26,552 nt of DNA from a virus. The translations under genes were made by a program, and so were the position numbers. The stretch is from the IMG/VR virus record IMGVR_UViG_3300035698_023116, positions 1 to 26,552 of that record; one strand, 5' to 3'. Each line of letters begins with the position of its first letter. Position 1 is the first letter of the stretch. Under the pieces are notes generated by a model that made no database searches, was not told the origin of the DNA, and saw only the letters and a program-made list of their open reading frames with translations. Below are positions 14,425-23,187 of this stretch, in pieces.

Positions 14425-15151
14425 AGAGAGAGCATCAGATGTAAGAGAAGAGGTGCGGCAACAGACATCCCTTGAAGGGATGCTTGGTTCGCTTGCTAGT
14501 TCCCTTGGCTCAGGGTCTCCTATGCCCAAGGCTTCTTCTTCCGCCTCTTCTGGCCCTAGGACGGCCAACGGAGTTGCGCTTCCGGAGGATCATCACATTG
14601 ACATATCCTCCATCGCAGGTAACGTGCCTGAGAGTCGGCATAAGGGCGCTGGGCACAGAATAGGCAACAGCGGTTGGGGACAGTCTCTCCTTGTCAACAA
14701 CGATGTGTCTTCGCCTACCGAATCTATGCAAAAGCAGGCTTCGTCGGAAGTTCCAGATCTTGACCTTGATGACCTGTCTCCATTGATAGGAGATATTCTG
14801 TCTTTCCGTTTCTCAGAAAACAGAGAGAAGGAGATCAAGCAGATACATGCTGCTCTGAAGTCAGAGATGACAAGGCTTTGCGCAAACAGAGTTGTTGCTA
14901 ACACGCAAGCTAAGGTCAAGACAGCCAAGAACTTCTATTATGGCAAAACAGGATCTCTTCGTATTGAGTTCAGTATTCTCAATCAAAAGTATTCCATGCT
15001 TGCCAAGGGTTCATTTACTGGCGATGAAATACTGTATCCGACTGTTGAAGGTGACAGGGTTGTTGGCCTTGTTATGAGAAAGACATCTTCTGGACTAGAG
15101 AACGCTACCGAAAACTTTAGCGTAAGCATTAGTCAAGGCTGGAAAGAATGA
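14411..15151 (+). CDS. unknown protein, 246 aa, disordered N-terminus
   Basis: The first half (to about 120) is low in hydrophobic residues and rich in serine, glycine and alanine (for example GSLASSLGSGSPMPKASSS), probably disordered. The second half looks folded: SPLIGDILSFRFSENREKEIKQIHAALKSEMTRL is helical and RIEFSILNQKYSMLAKGSF with GDRVVGLVMRK is strand-like. No family is recognised. Its ATG lies inside the end of ruvC and its stop overlaps the next ATG as ATGA, so it is coupled to both. It could be an adaptor acting with the resolvase or with packaging proteins downstream. Confidence 0.68.
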   Translation: MNRDKERASDVREEVRQQTSLEGMLGSLASSLGSGSPMPKASSSASSGPRTANGVALPEDHHIDISSIAGNVPESRHKGAGHRIGNSGWGQSLLVNNDVSSPTESMQKQASSEVPDLDLDDLSPLIGDILSFRFSENREKEIKQIHAALKSEMTRLCANRVVANTQAKVKTAKNFYYGKTGSLRIEFSILNQKYSMLAKGSFTGDEILYPTVEGDRVVGLVMRKTSSGLENATENFSVSISQGWKE

Positions 15152-15519
15152 ACTGGTACAAGCGAGCGCAAACTGAATTTGCCATGGACGGTTTTGATGA
15201 TCGCAACCGTCTCAATGAGAAGATCAGCATGCTCGAAGGTATTGCAGCCATGCTATCCTATGCTTCAAGGCTGATTTTTCAGACGCAAAGAGGTGCAAGA
15301 ATGCTCGTTCAGCAAGCGATGGCCGAAAAGAGCTTATCTTCTTATCCTCAGGTGATCGAGATACTCGGACAGGCCGATTCGGTTGCCCTCGATTCTCCTT
15401 ACAAGTTTTCTGATTACTGTCTTGCTAGTATGGACGAGATAGTAATTAAGACAAAGAATTTGAAGAGGCAACGAGAGGACTGGACTAATAATGGCGGTCC
15501 TAAAAAGGGCCTCTTCTGA
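15148..15519 (+). CDS. unknown protein with NWYK N-terminus, 123 aa
   Basis: The frame begins MNWYKRAQTEFAMDGFDD and continues as a helical protein (NEKISMLEGIAAMLSYASRLIF, ARMLVQQAMAEK), ending with a charged, glycine-containing tail (REDWTNNGGPKKGLF). No family is recognised. The opening resembles the start of the segment at 18710 (MASNWYKKIKADASS), which is the point of a proposed internal start in the cca gene. It overlaps the previous gene by ATGA and precedes the packaging-like gene by nine bases. Confidence 0.66.
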   Translation: MNWYKRAQTEFAMDGFDDRNRLNEKISMLEGIAAMLSYASRLIFQTQRGARMLVQQAMAEKSLSSYPQVIEILGQADSVALDSPYKFSDYCLASMDEIVIKTKNLKRQREDWTNNGGPKKGLF

Positions 15520-15528
15520 GGTGCGTAT

Positions 15529-16188
15529 ATGTCAAAAGAAGAAACTGATGAAAAGCAACTTGAGAAACAGATTGTTCCTATCGAGAATAAGCTTGCAACG
15601 CTATTCAAGGTAACTGACGAACTCAAAGGTGACGTTGTATGCAAGTCAAACTGTAAGCTTTGCAATTCTCATATGAGAGCGGAAGCTGAAGAGAAGTTTA
15701 TGGCAAGCGGCAATTACTTTGCCGTGTATAAACATCTCAATTCCAAAGGCGAGCATATTTCTCCGAATGCTGTTCGCAACCATCTTGAAAATCACTTTAT
15801 GAAGCCTCTTCTTGAGCTTCGTATGAAGGATTATGCAGAAGATCTCAAAGGTTGGCTGAATACATATCAAACTAAGGAGCAGCGTCTTGAGGGCTATTTG
15901 TCTCTCATAGATAGACAGATACACCTTTTGAATGCTAACACAAGCAACACCAATACTGATCAGATGAGAAAAACAACTGACGCTGTTGTTAAGCTCATGA
16001 AGGAAGCCTCCAGTATTGAGGAAGTTCTTGAAAAGCATCGAAATGGAATGAGGCCGATCATGATCTTTGTTGAAAGGTTTAGAGAGGCTATTAGTGAACA
16101 ATTACAGAGCCTTGAGTCGGCAGAGGCTCGTATGGCTTTGGTTCAGATTCTAGAGATCATTGAAAAGGAAGTTGAGGGGATCGGCTGA
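15529..16188 (+). CDS. putative terminase small subunit-like, DNA-binding
   Basis: The 219-residue protein has a CKSNCKLCNSHMRAEAEEKF segment, a short metal-binding cysteine group, then YKHLNSKGEHISPNAVRNHLENHF, which has the shape of a helix-turn-helix. Pairs of a C-x-L-C motif and an A-V-R-x-H-L-x-N-H helix are familiar from small phage proteins annotated as terminase small subunits or DNA-binding factors. The remainder is long helices (EQRLEGYLSLIDRQIHLLNAN, RKTTDAVVKLMKEASSIEEVLEKH) that could form oligomers. It would recognise phage DNA for packaging if the call is right, but no large terminase follows in the window, so a regulator remains an alternative. Confidence 0.5.
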   Translation: MSKEETDEKQLEKQIVPIENKLATLFKVTDELKGDVVCKSNCKLCNSHMRAEAEEKFMASGNYFAVYKHLNSKGEHISPNAVRNHLENHFMKPLLELRMKDYAEDLKGWLNTYQTKEQRLEGYLSLIDRQIHLLNANTSNTNTDQMRKTTDAVVKLMKEASSIEEVLEKHRNGMRPIMIFVERFREAISEQLQSLESAEARMALVQILEIIEKEVEGIG

Positions 16189-16382
16189 TGACAGATATGC
16201 AAAACCAGAAAAATCGAATCATCGGTAAGATCAAGCGAGGTTCCGGAGCCAGCGCTTCTACTCAGTCTTCTTCGAATCAACCTCCGGCTCCGGGTGGGGC
16301 CTCCTCGGGGAGTCAGCCGGTTCAGCAAACTCAAAGACGAAAGAAGGGGTGCGGCTGTAGGCGCAAGCGAAAGGGTGGATGA
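16188..16382 (+). CDS. small basic protein, 64 aa
   Basis: The ATG shares a base with the previous stop (TGATG) and its TGA overlaps the next start in the same way. The product is low in hydrophobic residues: QNQKNRIIGKIKRGSGASAS, a proline/glycine/serine middle (QPPAPGGASSGSQPVQQ) and a strongly basic cysteine end, RRKKGCGCRRKRKGG. It looks like a nucleic-acid-binding tail-only protein. No family is recognised. Confidence 0.62.
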   Translation: MTDMQNQKNRIIGKIKRGSGASASTQSSSNQPPAPGGASSGSQPVQQTQRRKKGCGCRRKRKGG

Positions 16383-19039
16383 TGAAAGAAACAAATGAGC
16401 TTATCGATCTTGTAAGAGCGATCGGTAGTTCTAAATCAACATCCGGTTTTGATCGCAAAGATGCAGAGCGCGTCTTGGGCGGTCTTTTTGTCTACAGAGG
16501 AATAGAGGGGGCCATAGCGTCCGCTCCTCAGCATTTCTTTGATACAATGTTTTCTCTGTCTAATAAATCATACAACACTGCTCTGTACCCCTGCGACGCT
16601 GTTGATCTCAGGGATATCCTTGAAGATAATATCCTTTGTCACGCCGCTCCCCTTGTTTTGTTCTCCAATCAAGCAGCCAAAAAACTCGTAAATAAGCATA
16701 AGGTTTTCTTGGTCATCGACATTGAAGACCTTGATGCAAATGTCATTGGCGGATGCGCTCTGTATGACTGCTGCAAGATGGATATCAAAAACCGGATAAC
16801 AGGAATCCTTGTTACTCGTAAGGGGCCGGAAAGACAGGTCAGAAATATTGTCTCTGATATAGAGCCAAGTATTCCGGTACATAATCAGATCGATCCTCCT
16901 GGCCTGGAAAGGTACAAAGTAGCTCAGGCTTCCGAAAAAAGAAAGTTCCGCATCAACCTCCCTGCCCTCAAGGTAGTTGAGGAAATTGTCGCGGAGAATG
17001 AATTCGAAGCCGTCAAGCGAGCCTTATCTACTCGTTGGGACCGGCACCCTGATAGCGAGACTAAAAGAAAGCCAGCGAGATACTCTGCTGAGTATTGGTT
17101 TCATTCTGGTTTTTGGGGAGAGATTGTCAAGGAGGCCCGCTCGGATTTTTCTATAAAGACGGCTCAGCAGGCACCTAGCCTTGAGCTTACTGCTGACGAG
17201 CAGGCCGTCTTTCAGACAATCATGGCTATAGATCAGCAGTTTGGTCTTGGTCAGCAATACCGGGTTGCAGGAGGCTGGGTCAGAGACCGTCTACTGGGAG
17301 TCGAAAGCGATGATATCGATATTGCTCTAGACAAAATGACCGGTCAAGAGTTTCGCAAGTACGCTGAACAATATGCTGCTCAAAACCCGAATGCAGGAAT
17401 AGGTAAGAGCTACGTTGTTGATCAGAATCCTGATGCTTCCAAGCATCTTGAGACAACGGCTATTCAAATGGGTCCGTTCAAGATTGACTTCGTAAATCTT
17501 AGAACTGAGGACTACGCAGACGATAGTCGCATACCGAACATGAGGCCTGGCACTCCAGAAGACGATGCTCAAAGGCGAGACCTTACGATCAATTCCATGT
17601 TCTACAACATCGGAAGCGGACAGATTGAGGACTACGTTGGGGGTCTCCAAGATATTCAAACGCTGACTCTCCGGACGCCTCTTGATCCGAAGCAGACGTT
17701 CATGGACGATCCTCTAAGAATGCTTAGGGTTCTTCGTTTTCATAGCCGTTATCCTGGTTCTACGATTGCAGATGAAACAATGCAGGGCATGTCCGACGAG
17801 AGCGTTCATGAAGCATACCGGAACAAAGTATCTCCAGAACGGGCCGGTCCCGAGATTATGAAGCTGTTCAACGGAGCCACTCCGGAAGAGTCTCTGCGCG
17901 TTTTGTATCAGACCGGCATGCATTCTGCATTGCTCAATCTTCCCGAGTTCTCTGGGCTTCATTCTCCGGACATGGATCAGAGAAACCCTCATCATGAACT
18001 CAACTGGCTAGAGCATACTCTGAAGGTTGTCAAAAACCTGAACGATCTTCTCGCGGAAAAAGGAATCGATGGCAAGGATCGATCTCTTGCTCTGCTTGGA
18101 GCATGGTTTCATGATTTTGGTAAACTACATCCTGAAATAGGTAGACCGAAGGATAGTAACCCGGAGCATATGAGTTACCGAGGGCACGAGAACGTATCAG
18201 CAGAACTATCTGAGGCTTTTTTGAAGAGCATCGGAGTGGGAGCAGATGACCGTAAGGTCGTCAATATGATTGTCCAGGAGCATATGTTTCCTCATGCTCA
18301 TGACGGTTCTTGGGGTAATCGACAGATGGGTAAGCTCAGAGAGCGCTCAACGATTCCGGGTCAAGAAGATCGAGATGATCTTTGGAAACTGGTCATGTGG
18401 CATGCTCAGGCCGATGCTGCAGCAAAGTCCGAGGTATCGACTTTGACGGACGTTCCCGAGTACGATGAGAGATTCGGTCGCATGGAAGAATACATGGCGG
18501 CTCCGCCGCCGGTAAAGCCGCTCGTAGACGGCAGAAGGCTCATGGAGTTGTTTCCCGGCATTAGTCCGAAGAGCGGTTTCATCCGAGATATACATGAACG
18601 CCTGATGGTAGAACAGCAGGCAGGAAACATCCTAGATCCCTCTCAGTCAGAGACTTTTGTCGAGGGCATTCGCTTTGATATTGAGTCAAGGTACGGAGGA
18701 GGAACGACTATGGCATCGAACTGGTATAAGAAGATCAAGGCTGACGCAAGCTCCGGGCAATCTCCCGATGGTTATGATCCGCCAACCCTTGTAGATGATC
18801 CAGAACTTATTCGTCATAACGGCGAGAAGAAAATGATCTACTATGAGCCGGGTCAGAATAGTAAGTTCAAGGTTGGGGATCGAGTCCGGAGAAGGCAGTC
18901 TGGCATGGCCTTCCCTCAACGCGAAGGTAAAATTGTCCGAAAGAAAGATAATAGCATCCTTGTTCGATGGGACAGCGGCGAAGAGTCCGAGTTCGATATT
19001 AACGAAATTGAAACTCAAGCATTCATTGAGCGGGTCTAA
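16379..19039 (+). CDS. cca: CCA tRNA nucleotidyltransferase with N- and C-terminal extensions, 886 aa
   Basis: The middle is a class II CCA-adding enzyme, which builds or repairs the 3' CCA of tRNA. Motifs are GGWVRD (298-303), the metal-binding SDDIDIAL (Asp312, Asp314), RRDLTINSMFY (399-409), then GGLQDIQTL and DDPLRMLRVLRFHSRYPG. An HD phosphohydrolase domain follows, with LEHTLKVV and WFHDFGK (His578, Asp579). The usual E. coli enzyme is about 412 aa; here about 280 unknown residues precede it, ending in FSIKTAQQAP. The last 109 residues form another unit, starting MASNWYKKIKADASS and containing a KOW/SH3-like segment (FKVGDRVRRRQSG, ILVRWDSGEESEFD); an internal ribosome site and ATG lie at its junction. 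The start overlaps the preceding stop. No tRNA gene is in the window, so its clients lie elsewhere. It could be a natural fusion or three products in one frame. Confidence 0.86.
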   Translation: MMKETNELIDLVRAIGSSKSTSGFDRKDAERVLGGLFVYRGIEGAIASAPQHFFDTMFSLSNKSYNTALYPCDAVDLRDILEDNILCHAAPLVLFSNQAAKKLVNKHKVFLVIDIEDLDANVIGGCALYDCCKMDIKNRITGILVTRKGPERQVRNIVSDIEPSIPVHNQIDPPGLERYKVAQASEKRKFRINLPALKVVEEIVAENEFEAVKRALSTRWDRHPDSETKRKPARYSAEYWFHSGFWGEIVKEARSDFSIKTAQQAPSLELTADEQAVFQTIMAIDQQFGLGQQYRVAGGWVRDRLLGVESDDIDIALDKMTGQEFRKYAEQYAAQNPNAGIGKSYVVDQNPDASKHLETTAIQMGPFKIDFVNLRTEDYADDSRIPNMRPGTPEDDAQRRDLTINSMFYNIGSGQIEDYVGGLQDIQTLTLRTPLDPKQTFMDDPLRMLRVLRFHSRYPGSTIADETMQGMSDESVHEAYRNKVSPERAGPEIMKLFNGATPEESLRVLYQTGMHSALLNLPEFSGLHSPDMDQRNPHHELNWLEHTLKVVKNLNDLLAEKGIDGKDRSLALLGAWFHDFGKLHPEIGRPKDSNPEHMSYRGHENVSAELSEAFLKSIGVGADDRKVVNMIVQEHMFPHAHDGSWGNRQMGKLRERSTIPGQEDRDDLWKLVMWHAQADAAAKSEVSTLTDVPEYDERFGRMEEYMAAPPPVKPLVDGRRLMELFPGISPKSGFIRDIHERLMVEQQAGNILDPSQSETFVEGIRFDIESRYGGGTTMASNWYKKIKADASSGQSPDGYDPPTLVDDPELIRHNGEKKMIYYEPGQNSKFKVGDRVRRRQSGMAFPQREGKIVRKKDNSILVRWDSGEESEFDINEIETQAFIERV
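18695..18712 (+). promoter_or_regulatory. internal ribosome site and start within cca
   Basis: GGAGGAGG occurs at 18695-18702, before an in-frame ATG at 18710-18712. Initiation there would give a separate 109-residue protein from the end of the cca frame. Its first residues resemble those of the protein starting at 15148. The purine run also encodes a natural Gly-Gly-Gly linker (YGGGTT), so coincidence remains possible. Confidence 0.5.
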
Positions 19040-19047
19040 GGTGGTTC

Positions 19048-22000
19048 ATGCCTGTATCTGACGTAACATCTGTAACCTTTCAACAGGAATATTTTCTTGG
19101 CGATCCTCCTCCGTTCTTTACTTCGGTAGAAGAAATTCAGACGGAGACATCGGTCATAACAATACCTGGAGATTCTCCCTTTCCGGGATATCTTTATACT
19201 ATGGATGTTCCGGCTTCTCCGCCGAATCCTGATAGAATACTAACTACTGTTGCTCTGCAAACTCAGTCTGGTACGGATTCTGAAGGTATCATTTACGGAG
19301 GTAACTTTAGACCCCTAATAGACTCCATAGTCATTGTTGGAATTACAGACCCTCTTGAACGGGTCGCGGTACAGTCTGCTCTATCGATTACTCAGGGCTC
19401 TCTTGTCGGCAATACTGTTACTGATCAGTATGTTGTCAACACGTTCGGTCTGGCAAGTCTTGGGATATCTGAGTTTGGCTATATCATCCCTTATAGAGAG
19501 CAAGACATAACCATACCCGGAGGGACTCAGAACGAATCCTTTTTCCGTATGTTCGAAAGCGGCTCGCCTTCTGATGTTACTTACTCGATCGGTCCTGATA
19601 ACCCGAGAACTCTAACTATTCAGATTGACTCTGAATCTGTGCAAGAAGATGTTCTTCAAATTGAAAACGCATCCATTCCCGGCGTGCGCAATTTCGACTT
19701 CTTTTCTATTGAACCCTTATCTGATCGACTATCATTTACTTGGGAAGAAAATGTTCTTAGCAGGTTGATTTTTGAAATCAAACTTGATGAGGATGCCGTT
19801 CCTTTCCCAAGAGAATACGATAATTCTTCGTTTAGCTCTAGCTATCCAAGAATGAAGTGGGCAATGAATTTCAATCAAGCATGGAGAAGTCAGGTTTCTA
19901 CAAGCGTTAGTCTTTTGACCGATTCATTCCGAGTTAGACCTCTAGCTATTCCCTCATCTAATCCAACCAGTATTGTTCAGACAGGTCAGCCTCATTATGC
20001 TAATATATACCTAGGAAAAGGGCTTGGAATACGCTGGAATTGGTCTCCAAGGTTTCCCGATCCTATCTTGAGAAAAGGCGATTGGCGATGGAGAGTAGAC
20101 TCAGCCGAGACCGACGCCAATAGGACTTCTTCTGATATACTGTTATTTAGTAATCAGAGTTCTCGCACCCTAACAGTTGAGTGTAGTTCATCTTTTAATT
20201 ACCTCAGAGTTTCCGGTTTTAGAGATGATGGTTCAGGCGGAGACGAGCTTGACGCCATCGTAGCTTCCTACTTTTTCGCAGGAGTAACCGAGCAAAGGAA
20301 CATTCGAGAGATTGTAGACGATATCAATTCTCAGATCGCGGCGATCCCGGATTGGGAGGATGCTCTGTTTTCCGTAAATCAGACCCAAGAAGGGGTCTAT
20401 GAGTATACCGGAGCCCAGTATCTAATAGATATCGAAGAAGTCACTGTAGCACCTAGCGGTACGACTTCATTTGGCGTCCGTCTTCCGCAGATTACCCTCA
20501 ACGATACCAATTATGATTGGGAACTTGACTCGGATGACAAATCGTTTAGATGGTTCTTTGATGTAAGATCTAGATATGAGGAAGTATATGGCAGAAGGCT
20601 TAATTTGCCAATCGGAAACCATGTCACTAACATGCCAGACTCTTGGGCTGATTGGCGTGATTGCGCAAGGCTTGTAGAAGACGACACTTATACTCCATCA
20701 ACTCTAGCCCGAAGCGTTGCTGTTTTTGGGGAAATACAAGACGATAGCCCCTCAAATCCCCGGTATCATTTGTATTACCTGGAAAGCACCACTGGCTCTA
20801 ACCGATGGAGTTGGTCTGAACTTGAACTTCTTCGCGGAATTGAAACTATACAAGATTTCTGTAATTTCTATCGCTCCTGGAGAGAAGATCTATCTGGAGA
20901 ATTTCTTGATGTAAATCCAGGACTTTATTACGGTAATTTGGATGTAAATGCGATCATACCTATTAGCGGAACTTGGAGAAGACTAGGTTGGGATGTATTT
21001 GCTCCGCTTCCTGAGAACAGTTCTACAAATGCTACTCAGATCATAATTAAGGGCGGTCAGTCAAATATCGGAGGAACCGCGGACTATCAGACTCTTCCCT
21101 TCCCTGGCTCTCAAACTTACCTGTATAGCAGTAATCCCACTATAGGTCAGCTTGCTGCATCAATAAGCAACAATAACATTGGTCTTTTGGATACTACTGT
21201 TCTCAATGGGTCAGAAAACATACGGACATCAGAGATTGTTACGCCAGCAGGACCGTTTGATATAGCTCAGCCCGATCAGGTTGCCGAACTCGAAGCAACA
21301 TTCGAGCAGGAAATCATAGAGCAGTATCGTCTTGATAACTATGGAACGATCGAGGCCCTTGTCGGAGATCTGTCTTCTGATTGGTCCTCAAGGGGCATTG
21401 GTTTTGAAGTTATAACTGGTACGGATGATCGTCCGGATGCTATACCTCAAAATTTGGACTCAATCGACCCGCCTCGAATCAAAGACCTCAGCATGGGGGA
21501 TGTCACTTTTATAGGACAGGTCTCTCTTGTTGATCCTCCCGATAGTGTTCCGCAAGAAATTGTTTATCTCGACTACAAACTCAATTGGGTCGGAGATGTC
21601 AACCTTACGATTGATGAGCAAGGCATTCAGGTCGCTCTCGGGGGTTATCAAAGCAAAGACGGCGACTACTTTATCAACCCGGCTCCCAACGCCTTCTTTG
21701 AGCCCGGATACAATTCGCTGTTTGATGCCACGTTCAGCGTAACGGAAGCAAACGAAATCTACATTCTCGTCCGCACCCGACAGAATGTGGAAGGCGATTC
21801 GTTTACTTCTAATATTCAGGACTACCAGGGACTAGTTCGTTACAGCAACGGTTTCCCTTCTGCCACTGTGGGCGGTGTCTCTTTGAGCGGAAGTCCTTTT
21901 GACGTTTGGGCTGATTCCGATTGGAACAGCGGTAATATACCTGCAGTAATTGTGGTTTCTGCGGAAGCAAACATTATGACACTGTTTGCTGATGACACCA

Positions 22001-23184
22001 ATATCATAGATTCTATGCAAGTTCAGGTCAATAACTTCCCGGCAGAACTTGATGAGTTTGCATATCTTGCCTTGAATAGGACGAACCAGAACGCCTCAAT
22101 GACGGAATCTCAACAAGGTCGAGTCTTTGGTCTTGTCCTTGACAACCGAGGCATATGGGATGTATTGATCGGTCCTGAGTCTGAGATTCAAAGAGTTATC
22201 GATGGAGAGTTTGATTACCTAAACTTCTCTTTCAATCATGAAACTATCGATTCTGATGAAGCGTACAACTTCGAGTTCTTCAATATAGACCCAAACATAG
22301 CGGGTAGCGTTGATCTCATACCTGTTCCCGGTTTCCCAAGAGTGGCTGTCTTGAGACTTAGCTCAGGCGTCAAGCGTTATTTGACTCAGCTTAGGGCCGA
22401 AGCTCCTCCGAATTCTCTAGACGGATGCGCAGTTGACATTGATATTCTTGCCGAGGGCAGAGAGTCTGGGGCTCAAGGCATTGCTCGCGTAACTGTATTC
22501 GCTGATTACCGATGCGTTTATGACATCGGGCTTTGCGATTTCTTCTGGAACCTTACTGACCCGCCAAGCCCTGAGCCGCCAGATTCCGTTGAGAATTCTA
22601 TTGAGATCAGTTACACGGACTACATCGATTGCGCTAAGCTCGATGTAGATGGCGATGGCGATAATGCTCGTATCAGTTTTCCTCTTCTTATTACGTTCCA
22701 AGGCGTTCCGATCTTTGAGAATGCAAACTCCTTGCTTCTCATCAAGGGCACATACTCTGAGTCGGTAGAAGGCTACTACTTCCCTCCGAGATCGAGCTTT
22801 GCAGCCATTCAGAATCCGGCTTGTGATGACATAACGGATAATGAGCCTTTGTCCGATAGGCTTAACCAGGAGATACTATTTATCGAAGGGCAAGATGATC
22901 CAATTACGGATATCAATGAGATATCTAGGATCATCAATATTGGAACGGAGCCTTATTTGTATATCAAGCCTCAATTCCAATTTCCAGGTATTGATAGCGA
23001 ATTTGAATGCGGTCCAAACGAGGTAGTTATAGCAGGTATTGGATATCAAACAAGGGATTGGGCGGAAGTCGGAATAAGGCAGGATGATATTTTGATAGGA
23101 GTCAATTCTATCATCGCGAATTCAACGTTCTCTGCTCCGGAGATCGAATTCTGCTACAAGTTCTATTACAGGCGAGAGAGCTAA
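19048..23184 (+). CDS. large putative virion or surface protein, 1378 aa
   Basis: AAGGTGG precedes the ATG at a good distance. The 1378-residue protein has no catalytic motif that I recognise. It is rich in Ser, Thr, Asn, Asp, Gly, Pro, Tyr and Trp, with many short beta-like stretches (for example FDFFSIEPLSDRLSFTWEEN) and few lysines. A DVDGDGDN at 1199-1206 resembles a calcium-binding loop, and a proline-rich linker (DPPSPEPPDSVEN) stands nearby. This composition fits a tail, fibre or adhesin protein. There is no obvious signal peptide, which suits an assembled virion part rather than a secreted host protein. It is followed three bases later by a cysteine-rich protein, which continues the structural-looking series. 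Confidence 0.65.
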   Translation: MPVSDVTSVTFQQEYFLGDPPPFFTSVEEIQTETSVITIPGDSPFPGYLYTMDVPASPPNPDRILTTVALQTQSGTDSEGIIYGGNFRPLIDSIVIVGITDPLERVAVQSALSITQGSLVGNTVTDQYVVNTFGLASLGISEFGYIIPYREQDITIPGGTQNESFFRMFESGSPSDVTYSIGPDNPRTLTIQIDSESVQEDVLQIENASIPGVRNFDFFSIEPLSDRLSFTWEENVLSRLIFEIKLDEDAVPFPREYDNSSFSSSYPRMKWAMNFNQAWRSQVSTSVSLLTDSFRVRPLAIPSSNPTSIVQTGQPHYANIYLGKGLGIRWNWSPRFPDPILRKGDWRWRVDSAETDANRTSSDILLFSNQSSRTLTVECSSSFNYLRVSGFRDDGSGGDELDAIVASYFFAGVTEQRNIREIVDDINSQIAAIPDWEDALFSVNQTQEGVYEYTGAQYLIDIEEVTVAPSGTTSFGVRLPQITLNDTNYDWELDSDDKSFRWFFDVRSRYEEVYGRRLNLPIGNHVTNMPDSWADWRDCARLVEDDTYTPSTLARSVAVFGEIQDDSPSNPRYHLYYLESTTGSNRWSWSELELLRGIETIQDFCNFYRSWREDLSGEFLDVNPGLYYGNLDVNAIIPISGTWRRLGWDVFAPLPENSSTNATQIIIKGGQSNIGGTADYQTLPFPGSQTYLYSSNPTIGQLAASISNNNIGLLDTTVLNGSENIRTSEIVTPAGPFDIAQPDQVAELEATFEQEIIEQYRLDNYGTIEALVGDLSSDWSSRGIGFEVITGTDDRPDAIPQNLDSIDPPRIKDLSMGDVTFIGQVSLVDPPDSVPQEIVYLDYKLNWVGDVNLTIDEQGIQVALGGYQSKDGDYFINPAPNAFFEPGYNSLFDATFSVTEANEIYILVRTRQNVEGDSFTSNIQDYQGLVRYSNGFPSATVGGVSLSGSPFDVWADSDWNSGNIPAVIVVSAEANIMTLFADDTNIIDSMQVQVNNFPAELDEFAYLALNRTNQNASMTESQQGRVFGLVLDNRGIWDVLIGPESEIQRVIDGEFDYLNFSFNHETIDSDEAYNFEFFNIDPNIAGSVDLIPVPGFPRVAVLRLSSGVKRYLTQLRAEAPPNSLDGCAVDIDILAEGRESGAQGIARVTVFADYRCVYDIGLCDFFWNLTDPPSPEPPDSVENSIEISYTDYIDCAKLDVDGDGDNARISFPLLITFQGVPIFENANSLLLIKGTYSESVEGYYFPPRSSFAAIQNPACDDITDNEPLSDRLNQEILFIEGQDDPITDINEISRIINIGTEPYLYIKPQFQFPGIDSEFECGPNEVVIAGIGYQTRDWAEVGIRQDDILIGVNSIIANSTFSAPEIEFCYKFYYRRES

Positions 23185-23187
23185 GCT

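Noticed and set aside
15646-16101. 151-codon - strand frame opposite the terminase-like gene
   Set aside because: It is antisense to a gene with cysteine and helix-turn-helix patterns and has composition typical of a complementary-strand shadow.
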